From: an uncultured Luteimonas sp.
GTDB lineage: Bacteria; Pseudomonadota; Gammaproteobacteria; Xanthomonadales; Xanthomonadaceae
DNA length: 46,977 bases
NCBI GenBank assembly: GCA_934541015.1
Contig: CAKTDC010000025.1
Span: forward strand, 1 to 46,977
Reading direction: 5' to 3'
Position 1 is the first letter of the stretch; every line of letters begins with the position of its first letter. The notes below the pieces were generated by a model. The model was given only the letters and a program-made list of their open reading frames with translations, did no database searches and had not been told where the DNA came from. Of the stretch, positions 1 to 10,412 are shown piece by piece. A program made the translations under genes and the position numbers.

Positions 1-78
1 TGCGGGTTGTGGCCATGATGAACCATCGCATCTCGGGACTGACGACAGGATATCCTATTTATGACACAGTAGGACTAC

Positions 79-192
79 GGAACCTCTGAACAAGCCGTCA
101 TTCCGGTGAAAGCCGAAACCCAGTTCTTCAGCAAGCCGTTGAAAAATCTGGTTCCCGGCTTTCGCCGCGATGACGGCTTGTTCAGAGGTTCC
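79..192. repeat. MITE-like palindromic element
   Basis: Two 23-bp arms (79-101 and 170-192) are perfect reverse complements, beginning GGAACCTCTGAAC on the left and ending GTTCAGAGGTTCC on the right. A second, slightly imperfect arm pair lies inside (about 104-118 against 153-168), so almost the whole 114 bp could fold into one long hairpin. There is no coding capacity for a transposase. The flanks share CTA (76-78 and 193-195 region), which may be a remnant of a short target duplication. It lies about 100 bp past the stop of aroE and could act as a transcription barrier. A non-autonomous IS derivative is the likeliest identity, but I cannot name the parent element. Confidence 0.75.
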
Positions 193-289
193 CTAACCAT
201 TTTTATCCGTCATTCCCGCCCAGAACCTGCCCTCGAATGCTTCAATCGGAGGCGAAGGTCGGAAATGCCACGGGCGTCGGCGGAAACTG

Positions 290-2124
<1,835 letters not shown>

Positions 2125-2251
2125 CGCGCACCGCCGCGGAAAGCAGGTGTTCCGGGCATTTCGCGGATTCTGGCCCGCGGCCGGCAGGGCGTGGCCTGGC
2201 CGCGGCCGCGCCTGCCCCGGGACGCAGGGGCGCCGGCAGGAGGAGCGGCGC

Positions 2252-3277
2252 TCAGCCCTCGCCGTGCACGCCGTCGACTTCCACCGCCAGCTCGCGGCGG
2301 CAGATCGCGGCGTGCAGCAGCACCCGCGGCACCCGATCGCCGAAGCGCGCGTCCAGGGTGCGGGCGACCAGCGGCAGGTCATCGCGGTCGCGCACGTACA
2401 CCTTCAGCCGGGTGCCGGCGCCGAACTGCGCCGGCAGGGCCGGACGCTGCTGGCGCGCGCTGCCGAGCAGGGCGTCGAAGTTGTTGAAGGTCTCCTCCAC
2501 CTGTCCCAGCAGCTCGCCGTCGTGCTGCGAGGCGTGGCCGACCACCGCCGCGGTGCCCGACAGCAGCAGCGGCATGTCGCTGCCGTCGGCCGGGAGCATG
2601 GCGCGGGCGAAGCTCGGCGCCTGCGGGCCGTAGCGCCGCGGGTAGCGGTAGGCGCTGACCTGGCGCGGGTTCTCCACCGGCGTGCCCGGCGCGCGCGCCG
2701 ACAGCCAGTAGATCTGGATCACGCGGGCATCGTCGCAGCGCCCGATCGCGGTCGCCGCCGGCAGCCGGCTGGTGTCGAATTCGCCCAGCCCGGCGGCGCG
2801 GCCCACGCAGAACTGGCGGTAGCGCTCGGTGTCGCCGTCGCCCAGGGTGATCGCGTCGAGGTAGTTCCAGATCCGCAGCAGTTCGGGCGTGGGGCTGTCG
2901 GAGATGTGTTCGATCAGCGAGCGGTAGCCCAGGCGCGCGGCCTCGACGATGCCGATGCCGCTCTCCTCGATCTCGATCGCGCCGAAGCTCAGGTGGCCGT
3001 CGCTGGCCCAGGCGATGCGGCCGCCGGCCTGCGCGGGGCCCGGCGCCCAGCCGCGGGAGACCGGGGCGTTGGCCCGCCAGACCTCCAGCGGCGCGGCGCC
3101 CCAGGGCTGCAGCGGCACCCGCAGGTAGCGCGGGTCGTCGCAGCGCGGGGCGTCGTCGCCGAAGCCCAGGATCGCCAGCACGTCGTCCTCGCGCAGCAGC
3201 GCCCCGGGGCTGGAGGCGTGCACGTAGTCCACGCGCAGCCGGGCGCCGGGCTCGATTGCGGGCAGCGGGCGGCTCAC
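2252..3277 (-). CDS. xanB2: Chorismatase, XanB2-like hydroxybenzoate synthase
   Basis: Predicted to cleave chorismate to pyruvate and 3- and/or 4-hydroxybenzoate, the starter of xanthomonadin-type pigments and, in Xanthomonas, a precursor of ubiquinone and DSF-family signals. The 341-aa protein matches the chorismatase (FkbO/Hyg5/XanB2) family in length. Family-like segments include EIEESGIGIVEAARLGYRSL and the C-terminal NPRQVSAYRYP and YGPQAPSFARA. The start is GTG, chosen because a GGAG motif lies about 8 nt upstream and the next possible starts are inside the conserved region. It diverges from the ACP operon across a 215-bp gap. Product specificity (3-HBA or 4-HBA) cannot be read from sequence alone. 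Confidence 0.9.
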   Translation of the reverse strand: MSRPLPAIEPGARLRVDYVHASSPGALLREDDVLAILGFGDDAPRCDDPRYLRVPLQPWGAAPLEVWRANAPVSRGWAPGPAQAGGRIAWASDGHLSFGAIEIEESGIGIVEAARLGYRSLIEHISDSPTPELLRIWNYLDAITLGDGDTERYRQFCVGRAAGLGEFDTSRLPAATAIGRCDDARVIQIYWLSARAPGTPVENPRQVSAYRYPRRYGPQAPSFARAMLPADGSDMPLLLSGTAAVVGHASQHDGELLGQVEETFNNFDALLGSARQQRPALPAQFGAGTRLKVYVRDRDDLPLVARTLDARFGDRVPRVLLHAAICRRELAVEVDGVHGEG

Positions 3278-3492
3278 GGCAGGCTCCGCCGCGGCGCGAG
3301 GCCGCCGCAGGCCGGGCGCGGGCGGGCCGCCGCCGCGGGCGCGTCCTTGCGTGATTGCCGGGAAATGTCGGGGTGCAGCATCCTGGGTGTTGCTCGCCGT
3401 CCGCGGCGGCGCATGCCATCATTCGGGCGCGCATGATAGCGCCCCCGCCGACAGGCCGCTGCGGGTGCCCCCCTCCCATACGGAAGCAAGGT

Positions 3493-3762
3493 ATGCCCAA
3501 CCAGACCCCCGCCGAACAGGAACTGGCCGAACTGCTGGTCGAAGCGCTCAACCTGGAGGACGTCCAGGCCGCGCAGATCGATCCGGAGGCGCCGCTGTTC
3601 AACGCCGGCCTGGGCCTGGACTCGATCGACGCGCTCGAGCTGGCGCTGGCGATCAGCAAGCGCTACGGCTTCCAGCTGCGCTCGGACAACGACGAGAACC
3701 GGCGCATCTTCGCCTCCCTGCGCGCCCTGTCGGCCCACGTCGAGCAGAACCGCACCGCTTGA
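3493..3762 (+). CDS. Acyl carrier protein of the pigment cluster
   Basis: This 89-aa acidic protein carries the phosphopantetheine attachment motif GLGLDSID with modified Ser44. It should hold the aryl starter and the growing polyene as a thioester. The ATG has a GGAAG ribosome site just upstream, and the longer open frame to the left has no ACP similarity. It is the first gene of a tightly packed plus-strand operon running to 9950. The next gene starts inside its stop codon. In Xanthomonas the equivalent gene is called xanC. Only this one ACP is present in the window, whereas many aryl polyene clusters encode two. Confidence 0.9.
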   Translation: MPNQTPAEQELAELLVEALNLEDVQAAQIDPEAPLFNAGLGLDSIDALELALAISKRYGFQLRSDNDENRRIFASLRALSAHVEQNRTA

Positions 3763-4445
3763 TCCTGGCGCTGCAACTGCTGCTGGCGCTGGGCTATACC
3801 GCCTGCGCCCACCTGGCCAGCCTGTGGGACAACGACGGCCTGGCGCTGGCGGCCCTGCTGGCGCTGGCGGCGATGCTGCTGCTCGAACCGCTGCTCCACC
3901 GGCGCCGCTGGGCCTGGCTGGCGCTGCCGGCCGCGCTCTGGGGCGCCTGGGCGCTGTACCGGGCCGGGCATGCCGCGGTCCCGCTGCTGCTGGTGCCGGT
4001 GGCGTTCGTGCTGGCGATCGCCTGGGTGTTCGCGCGCAGCCTGCGCGCGGGGGCGACGCCGCTGATCACCCGCATCCTGATGGGGATCGAAGGCATTGTC
4101 GATCCCGCCGGGGTCGCGCCGGAGCTGCACAGCTACACCCGCGGGCTGACCGCGGCCTGGGCCATCGCACTGGCGGCGATGGGCGCGGCCAACCTGGCGC
4201 TGGCGCTGCTGGCCAGCCCGGGCGGCCTGCTCGAAAGCCTGGGCCTGCGCTCGCCCTGGCCGATCACCCCGGAGCAGTGGTCCTGGATCGCCAACATCCT
4301 CACCTACGGCGTGATCGGCGGCTTCTTCGCGGTCGAATTCGCCATCCGCAAGCGCCGCTTCCCCGGCCACCAGCGCAGCTTCGCCGGCTTCCTGCGTTCG
4401 ATGGCGGCGCTGGGCCCCGCGTTCTGGCGCGATCTGCTGCGCTGA
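3759..4445 (+). CDS. Pigment-cluster membrane protein (COG4648-like)
   Basis: A 228-aa hydrophobic protein with about six predicted membrane spans: near residues 1-20, 24-44, 48-64, 69-88, 125-148 and 172-192. It ends in a basic tail. Similar small membrane proteins recur in aryl polyene clusters, and their biochemical role is not established. The start is taken as TTG at 3759, overlapping the ACP stop (TTGA), because it begins directly with a hydrophobic segment. The first downstream ATG (about 3873) would remove two helices. Context suggests help with membrane assembly or lipid attachment of the pigment. The start is moderately certain. Confidence 0.7.
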   Translation: MILALQLLLALGYTACAHLASLWDNDGLALAALLALAAMLLLEPLLHRRRWAWLALPAALWGAWALYRAGHAAVPLLLVPVAFVLAIAWVFARSLRAGATPLITRILMGIEGIVDPAGVAPELHSYTRGLTAAWAIALAAMGAANLALALLASPGGLLESLGLRSPWPITPEQWSWIANILTYGVIGGFFAVEFAIRKRRFPGHQRSFAGFLRSMAALGPAFWRDLLR

Positions 4446-4484
4446 AGCAGGGCGTGCCGCAGGCAGACGGTATCCTGTCGCCCG

Positions 4485-5270
4485 ATGGATGACACCCGTA
4501 CCCGCACGGAGACGCGACCGGCCTCGGCCCCGGCTTGGGCGTGGCTGTGGGTGCCGCTGAACCTGCTGCAGTTCGCCTTCACCCTGCTGTGGACCGCCGG
4601 CTGCATCAGCCTGGCCCTGCTGGTGCAGGTGCTGACGCGCAGCCCCGATACCGCCCTGCGGCTGGCTTCGCGACTGTGGGCGCCGGGCCTGCTGACGGGG
4701 GCCGGGGCGCGGCTGGAGGTGCTGGGCGGCGAGGACGTGGACTGGTCGCAGCCCTGCCTGGTGGTGGCCAACCACCAGTCGGTGATCGACATCTGCGCGC
4801 TGTTCCGCGCGATCCCGGTGCCGCTGCGCTTCCTGCTCAAGGAGGAGATGCACCAGATGCCGTTCGTGAACTGGTACGCGCGCGCCACCGGCATGCTGTT
4901 CATCGCCCGCGACGATCGCCGCTCCGGCCCGCTGCTGCGGCGACAGGCGGCGGCGCTGCTCGGCAGCGGGCGCTGCCTGTGCCTGTTCCCGGAGGGCACG
5001 CGCAGCCGCAGCGGGGTGCTGGGCCCGTTCAAGGCCGGGTCGCTGCAGGCGGCGATCGATGCCGGCGTGCCGGTGCTGCCGGTCGCGCTGCACGGCACTG
5101 GCCGGGTGCTGCCGGTGCAGGGCTTCTTCCGGGCGCGCCCGGGGACGATCCGGGTCGGGATCGGCCAGCCGATCGCGGTGCGCAACGACGATGGCGCAGC
5201 GGTGGGGCGCCAGGAGCTGGCCGCCCGGGCGCAGGCCCAGGTGGCGGCGATGCTGGCGCGGATGGACTGA
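4485..5270 (+). CDS. PlsC-type 1-acylglycerol-3-phosphate acyltransferase family protein
   Basis: 261 aa. One or two N-terminal hydrophobic segments (about 18-50) are followed by a PlsC/LPLAT domain. The catalytic HX4D motif is NHQSVID (His97, Asp102), and the acceptor motif is FPEGTRSRSG (168-177). Standalone members make phosphatidic acid. Inside aryl polyene clusters they are thought to transfer the polyene or a fatty acyl group onto a lipid acceptor at the inner membrane. It follows the membrane protein by 39 nt and abuts the next gene exactly, ending TGA directly before ATG. A housekeeping plsC elsewhere is likely, so this is read as the pigment-specific copy. Confidence 0.88.
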   Translation: MDDTRTRTETRPASAPAWAWLWVPLNLLQFAFTLLWTAGCISLALLVQVLTRSPDTALRLASRLWAPGLLTGAGARLEVLGGEDVDWSQPCLVVANHQSVIDICALFRAIPVPLRFLLKEEMHQMPFVNWYARATGMLFIARDDRRSGPLLRRQAAALLGSGRCLCLFPEGTRSRSGVLGPFKAGSLQAAIDAGVPVLPVALHGTGRVLPVQGFFRARPGTIRVGIGQPIAVRNDDGAAVGRQELAARAQAQVAAMLARMD

Positions 5271-5579
5271 ATGGCGGCGGCGTTCGCGGTCCCCGGCGAC
5301 CACCCCTGCCTTCCCGGACACTTTCCCGGCCGGCCGGTGGTGCCCGGCGTGGTGGTGCTCGACCACGTGCTGGCGGCGATCGAGGCGCAGGCCGGGCCAC
5401 TGGCGGCGGTGCGGATCCCGCAGGTGAAGTTCCTGCAGCCGCTGCTGCCGGGGCAGGTGGCGACGGTCGTGCTCGAGGAACGGCCGCTGCCGGGCCGGCG
5501 CGCCTGGCGCTTCCGCGTGGAGTGCGCCGGGGCCGCGATCGCCAGCGGCGAGATCCAGGCCGCGGACGGCGGCCCGTGA
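5271..5579 (+). CDS. ApeI-like hotdog dehydratase, (3R)-hydroxyacyl-ACP
   Basis: 102 aa, a single short hotdog domain. The segment HPCLPGHFPGRPVVPG (11-26) is the FabA/FabZ active-site signature. His17 of GHFP and Asp31 of VVVLD are 14 residues apart, the same spacing as the FabA His/Asp pair. Expected role: removing water from the beta-hydroxy intermediates to form the conjugated double bonds. The ATG follows the previous stop with no gap, and the gene overlaps the next one by 4 nt (GTGA). It is shorter than FabZ (about 150 aa), typical for the small dehydratase of these clusters. Confidence 0.85.
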   Translation: MAAAFAVPGDHPCLPGHFPGRPVVPGVVVLDHVLAAIEAQAGPLAAVRIPQVKFLQPLLPGQVATVVLEERPLPGRRAWRFRVECAGAAIASGEIQAADGGP

Positions 5580-6547
5580 GCACCGAGTGGAAGCGCCGGC
5601 GCGAGGGCGGCGGGCGGTTCGCGATCGGGCTGATCCGCTGGATCGGCAGCCGCTTCGGGCGCGCGCCGGCGCGGCTGCTGCTGTACCCGATCACCGCCTA
5701 CTTCCTGCTGCGCCGGCACGGCGAGCGGCGCGATTCGCGCGCCTTCCTGTCGCGTGCCTTCGGGCGGCCGGCGACGCTGCCGGAGGTGGCGCGGCACATC
5801 CACACCTTCGCCGCGACCATCCTCGACCGGCTCTACCTGCTCAGCGAGAGCACGCGACGCTTCGAGGTGGCGGTCTCGGGGGTGGAGACGCTGCACCGGC
5901 ACCTGGACGCCGGCCGCGGCGTGCTGCTGTTCGGTTCGCACCTGGGCAGTTTCGAGGTGCTGCGGGTGCTCTCTCGGCAGCGGCCCGAGTACCGCATCCG
6001 GGTGGTGCTCGACCGCGCCCACGGCCGCGCCACGACCGAACTGCTCGACGCGCTCAACCCCGAGATCGCCGCCACCGTGATCGATGCCGGCCAGGACGGC
6101 CCCTCGATCGCGCTCGCCGTGGGCGAGGCCCTGGCGCAGGGCGCCATGGTGGCGCTGCTGGTGGACCGCAGCCACGACGGCGGCCAGACCGAAGAGGTGG
6201 TGTTCTTCGGCGAGCCGGCCGGATTCCCGGTCGCGCCCTGGATGATGGCGGCGGTGCTCAAGGTGCCGGTGATGCTGGCCTTCGGCCTGTATCGCGGCGG
6301 CAACCGCTACGATCTGGTGTTCGAACCCTTCAGCGAAGGCATCGCCCTGCCGCGGGCGCAGCGGAGGCAGGGCGTGGCCGCGCTCATCCAGCGTTATGCC
6401 GCCAGGCTGGAGCATCATGCGCGCGATGCGCCCTACAACTGGTTCAATTTCTATGATTTCTGGAAACGCGACGACCGCGGTGCGCCGCGCGATGGCGCTG
6501 CTGGCCCTGCTGGCGGCGCCGGCGCTGGCGATCCCGGCGGCGGCTGA
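5576..6547 (+). CDS. LpxL/HtrB-type lauroyl acyltransferase family protein
   Basis: 323 aa, start GTG overlapping the previous stop. It belongs to the lipid A biosynthesis acyltransferase family. An N-terminal membrane-binding segment (about 28-46) is followed by GSHLGSFEVL with the HX4E catalytic pair His122/Glu127, and by APYNWFNFYDFW near the C-terminus. In aryl polyene clusters such enzymes are presumed to acylate the glycolipid-like carrier or join the polyene to it. The last ~30 residues (Gly/Ala/Pro-rich, beyond FYDFW) look non-conserved and result from reading through the start of the overlapping LolA-like gene. Confidence 0.85.
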   Translation: MSTEWKRRREGGGRFAIGLIRWIGSRFGRAPARLLLYPITAYFLLRRHGERRDSRAFLSRAFGRPATLPEVARHIHTFAATILDRLYLLSESTRRFEVAVSGVETLHRHLDAGRGVLLFGSHLGSFEVLRVLSRQRPEYRIRVVLDRAHGRATTELLDALNPEIAATVIDAGQDGPSIALAVGEALAQGAMVALLVDRSHDGGQTEEVVFFGEPAGFPVAPWMMAAVLKVPVMLAFGLYRGGNRYDLVFEPFSEGIALPRAQRRQGVAALIQRYAARLEHHARDAPYNWFNFYDFWKRDDRGAPRDGAAGPAGGAGAGDPGGG

Positions 6548-7127
6548 GCCGGGGGCGGCCGCGGTCGATGCCGACTGGATCCTGTCGCGCCTGGCGCGGC
6601 CGGAGGCGACCGCGACCGCGTTCGTCGAGCTGCGCTCCTCGCCGATGCTGCGCCAGCCGCTGGCGCTGGCCGGCGAGTACCGGCGCCCGGACGCGCGCAC
6701 CCTGGTGCGCGAGGTGCGCCGGCCCTATGCCGAAACCACCACCATCCGCGACGGCGCCGCCACCATCGAGCGCGCCGGCCGTGCGCCGCGCCGCTTCGCG
6801 CTCGACCGGGCGCCGGAGCTGAAGGCCCTGCAGGGCAGCTTCGGCGCCCTGCTTGCCGGCGACCGCGCGGCGCTGGAGGAACACTTCACCCTGTCCGTGG
6901 ACGGCGCCGCCGACGCCTGGACGCTGACCCTGGCGCCGCGCGACGCCCGCGCCGGTCGCGGCCTGGCGGCGATCGTGCTGCGCGGCAGCGCGGGCGAGCT
7001 GCGCTGCATCGAGTCGCGCCCCGCGCAGGGCGAGGCGCAGCCGACCCTGCTCGGCGACGCCGCCGAGGCGGCGGCGGACGTCGACAGCCTCGACGCCGCG
7101 CTGCGCCTGTGCCGCGGGCGCGACTGA
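6453..7127 (+). CDS. LolA-like periplasmic outer-membrane carrier protein
   Basis: About 224 aa with a Sec signal: basic RR, a hydrophobic run MALLALLAAPALA, then an Ala-rich cleavage region before AEPGA. The mature part fits the LolA-like fold found in aryl polyene clusters. It includes VELRSSPMLRQPLALAGEYR, the strand-forming MLRQPLALAG type segment seen in LolA-related proteins. It would carry the lipid-linked pigment or a lipoprotein across the periplasm to the outer membrane. The start is uncertain: ATG 6453 is given, while GTG 6480 gives a shorter, cleaner signal peptide. Either start lies inside the preceding acyltransferase gene. The stop is 1 nt before the exporter start. Confidence 0.75.
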   Translation: MISGNATTAVRRAMALLALLAAPALAIPAAAEPGAAAVDADWILSRLARPEATATAFVELRSSPMLRQPLALAGEYRRPDARTLVREVRRPYAETTTIRDGAATIERAGRAPRRFALDRAPELKALQGSFGALLAGDRAALEEHFTLSVDGAADAWTLTLAPRDARAGRGLAAIVLRGSAGELRCIESRPAQGEAQPTLLGDAAEAAADVDSLDAALRLCRGRD

Positions 7128-7128
7128 G

Positions 7129-9504
7129 ATGCCGGCAGGGTCCTCGTCGCCCGCGGTGCGCGTGGCGCTGGCGCTGGGCTGGCTGGCGCTGCTGCTCGCC
7201 GCCGGCTGGCTGGTCGGGCAGCGGCTGGAATTCAGCAGCGACCTGCGCCGCTTCCTGCCCGATCCGCAGACGCCCGAGCAGCGCCTGCTGATCGACGAGC
7301 TCGGCGACGGGCCGGGATCGCGCCTGCTGCTGCTGGCGCTGTCGGGCGACGGGCCGGAGGCGCTGGCCGCGCAGTCGCAGGCGCTGCAGGCGGCGCTGTC
7401 GGGCGATCGGCGCTACACCCTGGTCGCCAACGGCGCCGGCGCCGGGCTGGAGGCCTTCCCGCCGGAGCTGCTCGCCTACCGCTACCTGCTCACGTCCAGC
7501 TTCGACGGGCGCCCGCTGGACGCCGATCGCCTGCGCGAGGAACTGGCGCTGCGGGTGCAGGACCTGGGCTCGCCGGCCGCGGCGCTGGTCGAACCGCTGC
7601 TGCCGGCGGATCCGACCCTGGAAACCCTGGCGCTGGCCGAGTCCTGGGCGCCGGCGGCGGCGCCGCAGCAGCTGCACGGGGTCTGGTTCGACGCGGCCGG
7701 CGAGCGCGCGCTGCTGCTGGTCGAAACCCGCGCCGCCGGTTTCGATCCGGCCGCGCAGGCCGATGCCGTCGCGACGATCCACGCGCGCTTCGCGGCCGCC
7801 CGCGGCGACGGGCCGGCGCGCCTGGAGATGACCGGCCCGGGCGCGTTCTCGGTCGAGATCGGCGGGCGCACGCGGCGCGAGGCCGAGCGCATCGGCCTGG
7901 CCGACACCCTCGGCCTGGTGCTGCTGCTGCTGGTCGCCTACCGCAGCTGGAAGATCCCGCTGCTGGGGGTGCTGCCGCTGGCCAGCGCCGGCGTGGCCGG
8001 GCTGGCGGCGGTGGCGCTGCTGTTCGAGGGCGTGCACGGCATCACCATCGCCTTCGGCTTCACCCTGATCGGCGTGGTCCAGGACTATCCGATCCACTTC
8101 TTCAGCCACCAGCGCGCCGGCGTGGCGCCGCGCGCGAACGTGCGCCGGCTGTGGCCGGCGCTGTCGACCGGCGTGGTCGCGACCTGCATCGCCTACGCCA
8201 CCTTCCTGTTCTCCGGCGTCGACGGACTGCGCCAGCTGGCGGTGTTCACCATCGCCGCGCTCGCGGTGGCCGCGCTGGCCACGCGCCTGCTGCTGCCCGC
8301 GCTGGTCGATCCGGCGCCTCCGGACCTGGCGCGCTCGCCGCGGCTGCAGGACTGGTGGCGCAGGATCGAGGCGCTGCCGCGGCCGAAGCGGTCGCTGGCG
8401 CTGCTGGCGGCGGCCGCGCTGGCGGCGGTCGTGCTGGCCCCGGGCGCGACCTGGGAGGACGACCTGGGCCGGCTGACCCCGGTGGATGCCGACGACATGG
8501 CGCTCGATGCGCGCCTGCGCGCCGAGCTGGGCGCCCCCGACGTGCGCTACCTGCTGGTCGCCCAGGCCCGCGACGCCGACGCTGCGCTGCGCGCCACCGC
8601 CGCGCTGCGCCCGGCGCTGGATGAACTGGTCGGAAGCGGCGCGCTCGACGGCTACGACATGGCCGCGCGCTACCTGCCCGACGCCGCCGTGCAGCGCGCC
8701 CGCCAGGCCGCCCTGCCGGAACCGGCCGCACTGCGCGCGATGCTGGCGCAGGTGCTGGCCGACTCGCCGTTCCACGCCGACGCCTTCGAACCCTTCGTCG
8801 CCGATGTCGCGCGCGCGCGCGCCGCGCCGCCGCTCACCCGCGCCGCGCTCGCCGGCACGCCGCTGGACAGCGCGGTCTCCGGGCTGCTGCTGGAGTCCGA
8901 CGACCACGCCACCGCGCTGGTCTCGCTGAGCGGCCTGGACGATCCGGCGGCGCTTGCGGCGCTGGTGCGCACGCCGGCGGCCGTCGCCGGCGGCGTGCGC
9001 CTGGTCGATCTGAAGCAGGCCTCCGAATCGCTGGTGGTGGAATACCGCGGGCGGGTGCTGGCGGCGATGTCGGTGGCCCTGCTGCTGCTGGTGGCCACGG
9101 TCTGGGTCGGCCTGCGCAGCCCCCGCCGGGTCTGGCGCGTGCTGATGCCGACGCTGCTCACCCTGCTGCTGGTGGTGGCGGTGCTGCGCCTGTGCGGGGT
9201 CGAGCTCAACCTGTTCCACCTGGTCTCGCTGATCCTTGCCGCCGGCCTCGGGCTCGACTACGCGCTGTTCTTCGAGCACGCCGGCGAGGACCGCGACGAC
9301 CAGGTGCGCACCCTGCACGCGGTCCTGGTGTGCAGCCTGATGACCCTGTTCGTGTTCAGTCTGCTGGCGCTGTCCTCGATCCCGGTACTGCGCGCCATCG
9401 GAAGCACGGTGGCGCTGGGCGTGGTCTGCAATTTCGTGCTCTCGCTGCTGGTGGCGCGGCACCGGGCGGCGGCCGCGCCGGCGCCTGCCGGGGGCACGCC
9501 GTGA
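7129..9504 (+). CDS. MMPL/RND-family exporter of the pigment cluster
   Basis: 791 aa with classic RND pseudo-twofold architecture: one helix (about 12-31), a large periplasmic loop, a helix bundle (about 258-390), a helix near 423-442, a second periplasmic loop, and a final helix bundle (about 644-780). The first bundle includes VVQDYPIHFFSHQRAG and the second AAGLGLDYALFFEHAG, the paired acidic helix-4 type motifs of MMPL lipid transporters. It is predicted to move the lipid-linked polyene out of the inner membrane using proton motive force. It starts one base after the LolA-like stop and overlaps the next gene by 4 nt (GTGA). Confidence 0.9.
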   Translation: MPAGSSSPAVRVALALGWLALLLAAGWLVGQRLEFSSDLRRFLPDPQTPEQRLLIDELGDGPGSRLLLLALSGDGPEALAAQSQALQAALSGDRRYTLVANGAGAGLEAFPPELLAYRYLLTSSFDGRPLDADRLREELALRVQDLGSPAAALVEPLLPADPTLETLALAESWAPAAAPQQLHGVWFDAAGERALLLVETRAAGFDPAAQADAVATIHARFAAARGDGPARLEMTGPGAFSVEIGGRTRREAERIGLADTLGLVLLLLVAYRSWKIPLLGVLPLASAGVAGLAAVALLFEGVHGITIAFGFTLIGVVQDYPIHFFSHQRAGVAPRANVRRLWPALSTGVVATCIAYATFLFSGVDGLRQLAVFTIAALAVAALATRLLLPALVDPAPPDLARSPRLQDWWRRIEALPRPKRSLALLAAAALAAVVLAPGATWEDDLGRLTPVDADDMALDARLRAELGAPDVRYLLVAQARDADAALRATAALRPALDELVGSGALDGYDMAARYLPDAAVQRARQAALPEPAALRAMLAQVLADSPFHADAFEPFVADVARARAAPPLTRAALAGTPLDSAVSGLLLESDDHATALVSLSGLDDPAALAALVRTPAAVAGGVRLVDLKQASESLVVEYRGRVLAAMSVALLLLVATVWVGLRSPRRVWRVLMPTLLTLLLVVAVLRLCGVELNLFHLVSLILAAGLGLDYALFFEHAGEDRDDQVRTLHAVLVCSLMTLFVFSLLALSSIPVLRAIGSTVALGVVCNFVLSLLVARHRAAAAPAPAGGTP

Positions 9505-9950
9505 CCGCCATCGGCCGCGCCCGGATCCTGGCCCTGGTCCCGCACCAGGGCGCGATGTGCCTGTGGGACGAGGTGCTCGAGTGGGACCAGGCCCGGATCG
9601 TCCTGCGCAGCGGCCGCCATCGCGACCCGGCCCATCCGCTGCGCAGCGGCGGCCGCCTGCGCGCCGTGCACCTGTGCGAATACGGCGCGCAGGCGATGGC
9701 GGTCCACGGCGGCCTGCGCGCGGACGGGGCGGCCGTGCGGCCCGGCATGCTGGTGGCGCTGCGCGGCGTGCAGCTGCACGTGGCGCGCATCGACGATCTG
9801 GACGCTGCGCTCGAATGCCGCGCCGAGCTGCTCGCCGACGGCGCCGACAGCCAGCAGTACGCGTTCCGGATCGAATCGGCCGGCGTGCTGCTGGCCGAGG
9901 GCCGCGCGGCGGTGATCCTGGGCCCGGCGGAGCCGGGCGCCGGCAGCTGA
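9501..9950 (+). CDS. ApeP-like 3-hydroxyacyl-ACP dehydratase
   Basis: 149 aa hotdog protein. It starts GTG inside the exporter stop and begins with the FabZ-like segment LVPHQGAMCLWDEV. The central helix RAVHLCEYGAQAMAVHGG resembles the helix of FabZ-type dehydratases that carries the acidic catalytic residue. It is the second dehydratase of the cluster; two different dehydratases are normal in aryl polyene pathways. It is the last gene of the plus-strand operon beginning at 3493, and the next gene is on the other strand 30 bp away. Confidence 0.82.
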   Translation: MTAIGRARILALVPHQGAMCLWDEVLEWDQARIVLRSGRHRDPAHPLRSGGRLRAVHLCEYGAQAMAVHGGLRADGAAVRPGMLVALRGVQLHVARIDDLDAALECRAELLADGADSQQYAFRIESAGVLLAEGRAAVILGPAEPGAGS

Positions 9951-9980
9951 GTCCCGGCTCCCCGCGCGAGCCGCGGTGCG

Positions 9981-10412
9981 TCAGCGCGTGCGCCGGTATT
10001 CGGCCACCACCTGCGCCGGACTCGGGTCGGACATGGCCATGCCGTTGATGAACACCGCCGGCGCGCCCTGCCTGAACACCGCGACGGCGCGGTCGATGCC
10101 GGCGATCTGCTCCGGGGACGGGTTGGCGATGTCGATCGAGAACCCGCTGCCGCGCGCGATCGGGATGCCCTCGCGGGCCAGCGCCGCGACCAGGGCCTCG
10201 CTGCGCTGCGCCTGTTCGGACGGACAGTTGGGCGGCGCCAGCACCAGCACCGTGTTGCGGCGCGCGCCCGCGGGCATTGCCACCGGAACGAAGCCGTTGG
10301 GGCTGGCCCCGGCCGAGGCCAGGACCCCGGCATCGCCGTCGCGGCCCTGCCACCACTGCCAGGCGCCGAACAGCGCCGCGGCAAGCAGCACGAAAGTGAG
10401 CAGTCGCATCAT
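9981..10412 (-). CDS. Membrane-anchored thioredoxin-fold-like protein, function unknown
   Basis: 143 aa. An N-terminal signal anchor (MMRLLTFVLLAAALFGAWQ) is followed by a short linker and a periplasmic domain. That domain has a beta strand NTVLVLAPPNCPSEQAQRS, a helix, and a later APAVFING segment, an order reminiscent of glutaredoxin/DsbA-like folds (the cis-Pro strand would be APAV). Only one cysteine is present, in NCPSE, so a CXXC redox pair is missing. The start is set by an AGGGGA ribosome site just upstream of the doubled ATG. It sits alone on the minus strand between pigment genes. Whether it serves the pathway is unknown. Confidence 0.65.
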   Translation of the reverse strand: MMRLLTFVLLAAALFGAWQWWQGRDGDAGVLASAGASPNGFVPVAMPAGARRNTVLVLAPPNCPSEQAQRSEALVAALAREGIPIARGSGFSIDIANPSPEQIAGIDRAVAVFRQGAPAVFINGMAMSDPSPAQVVAEYRRTR

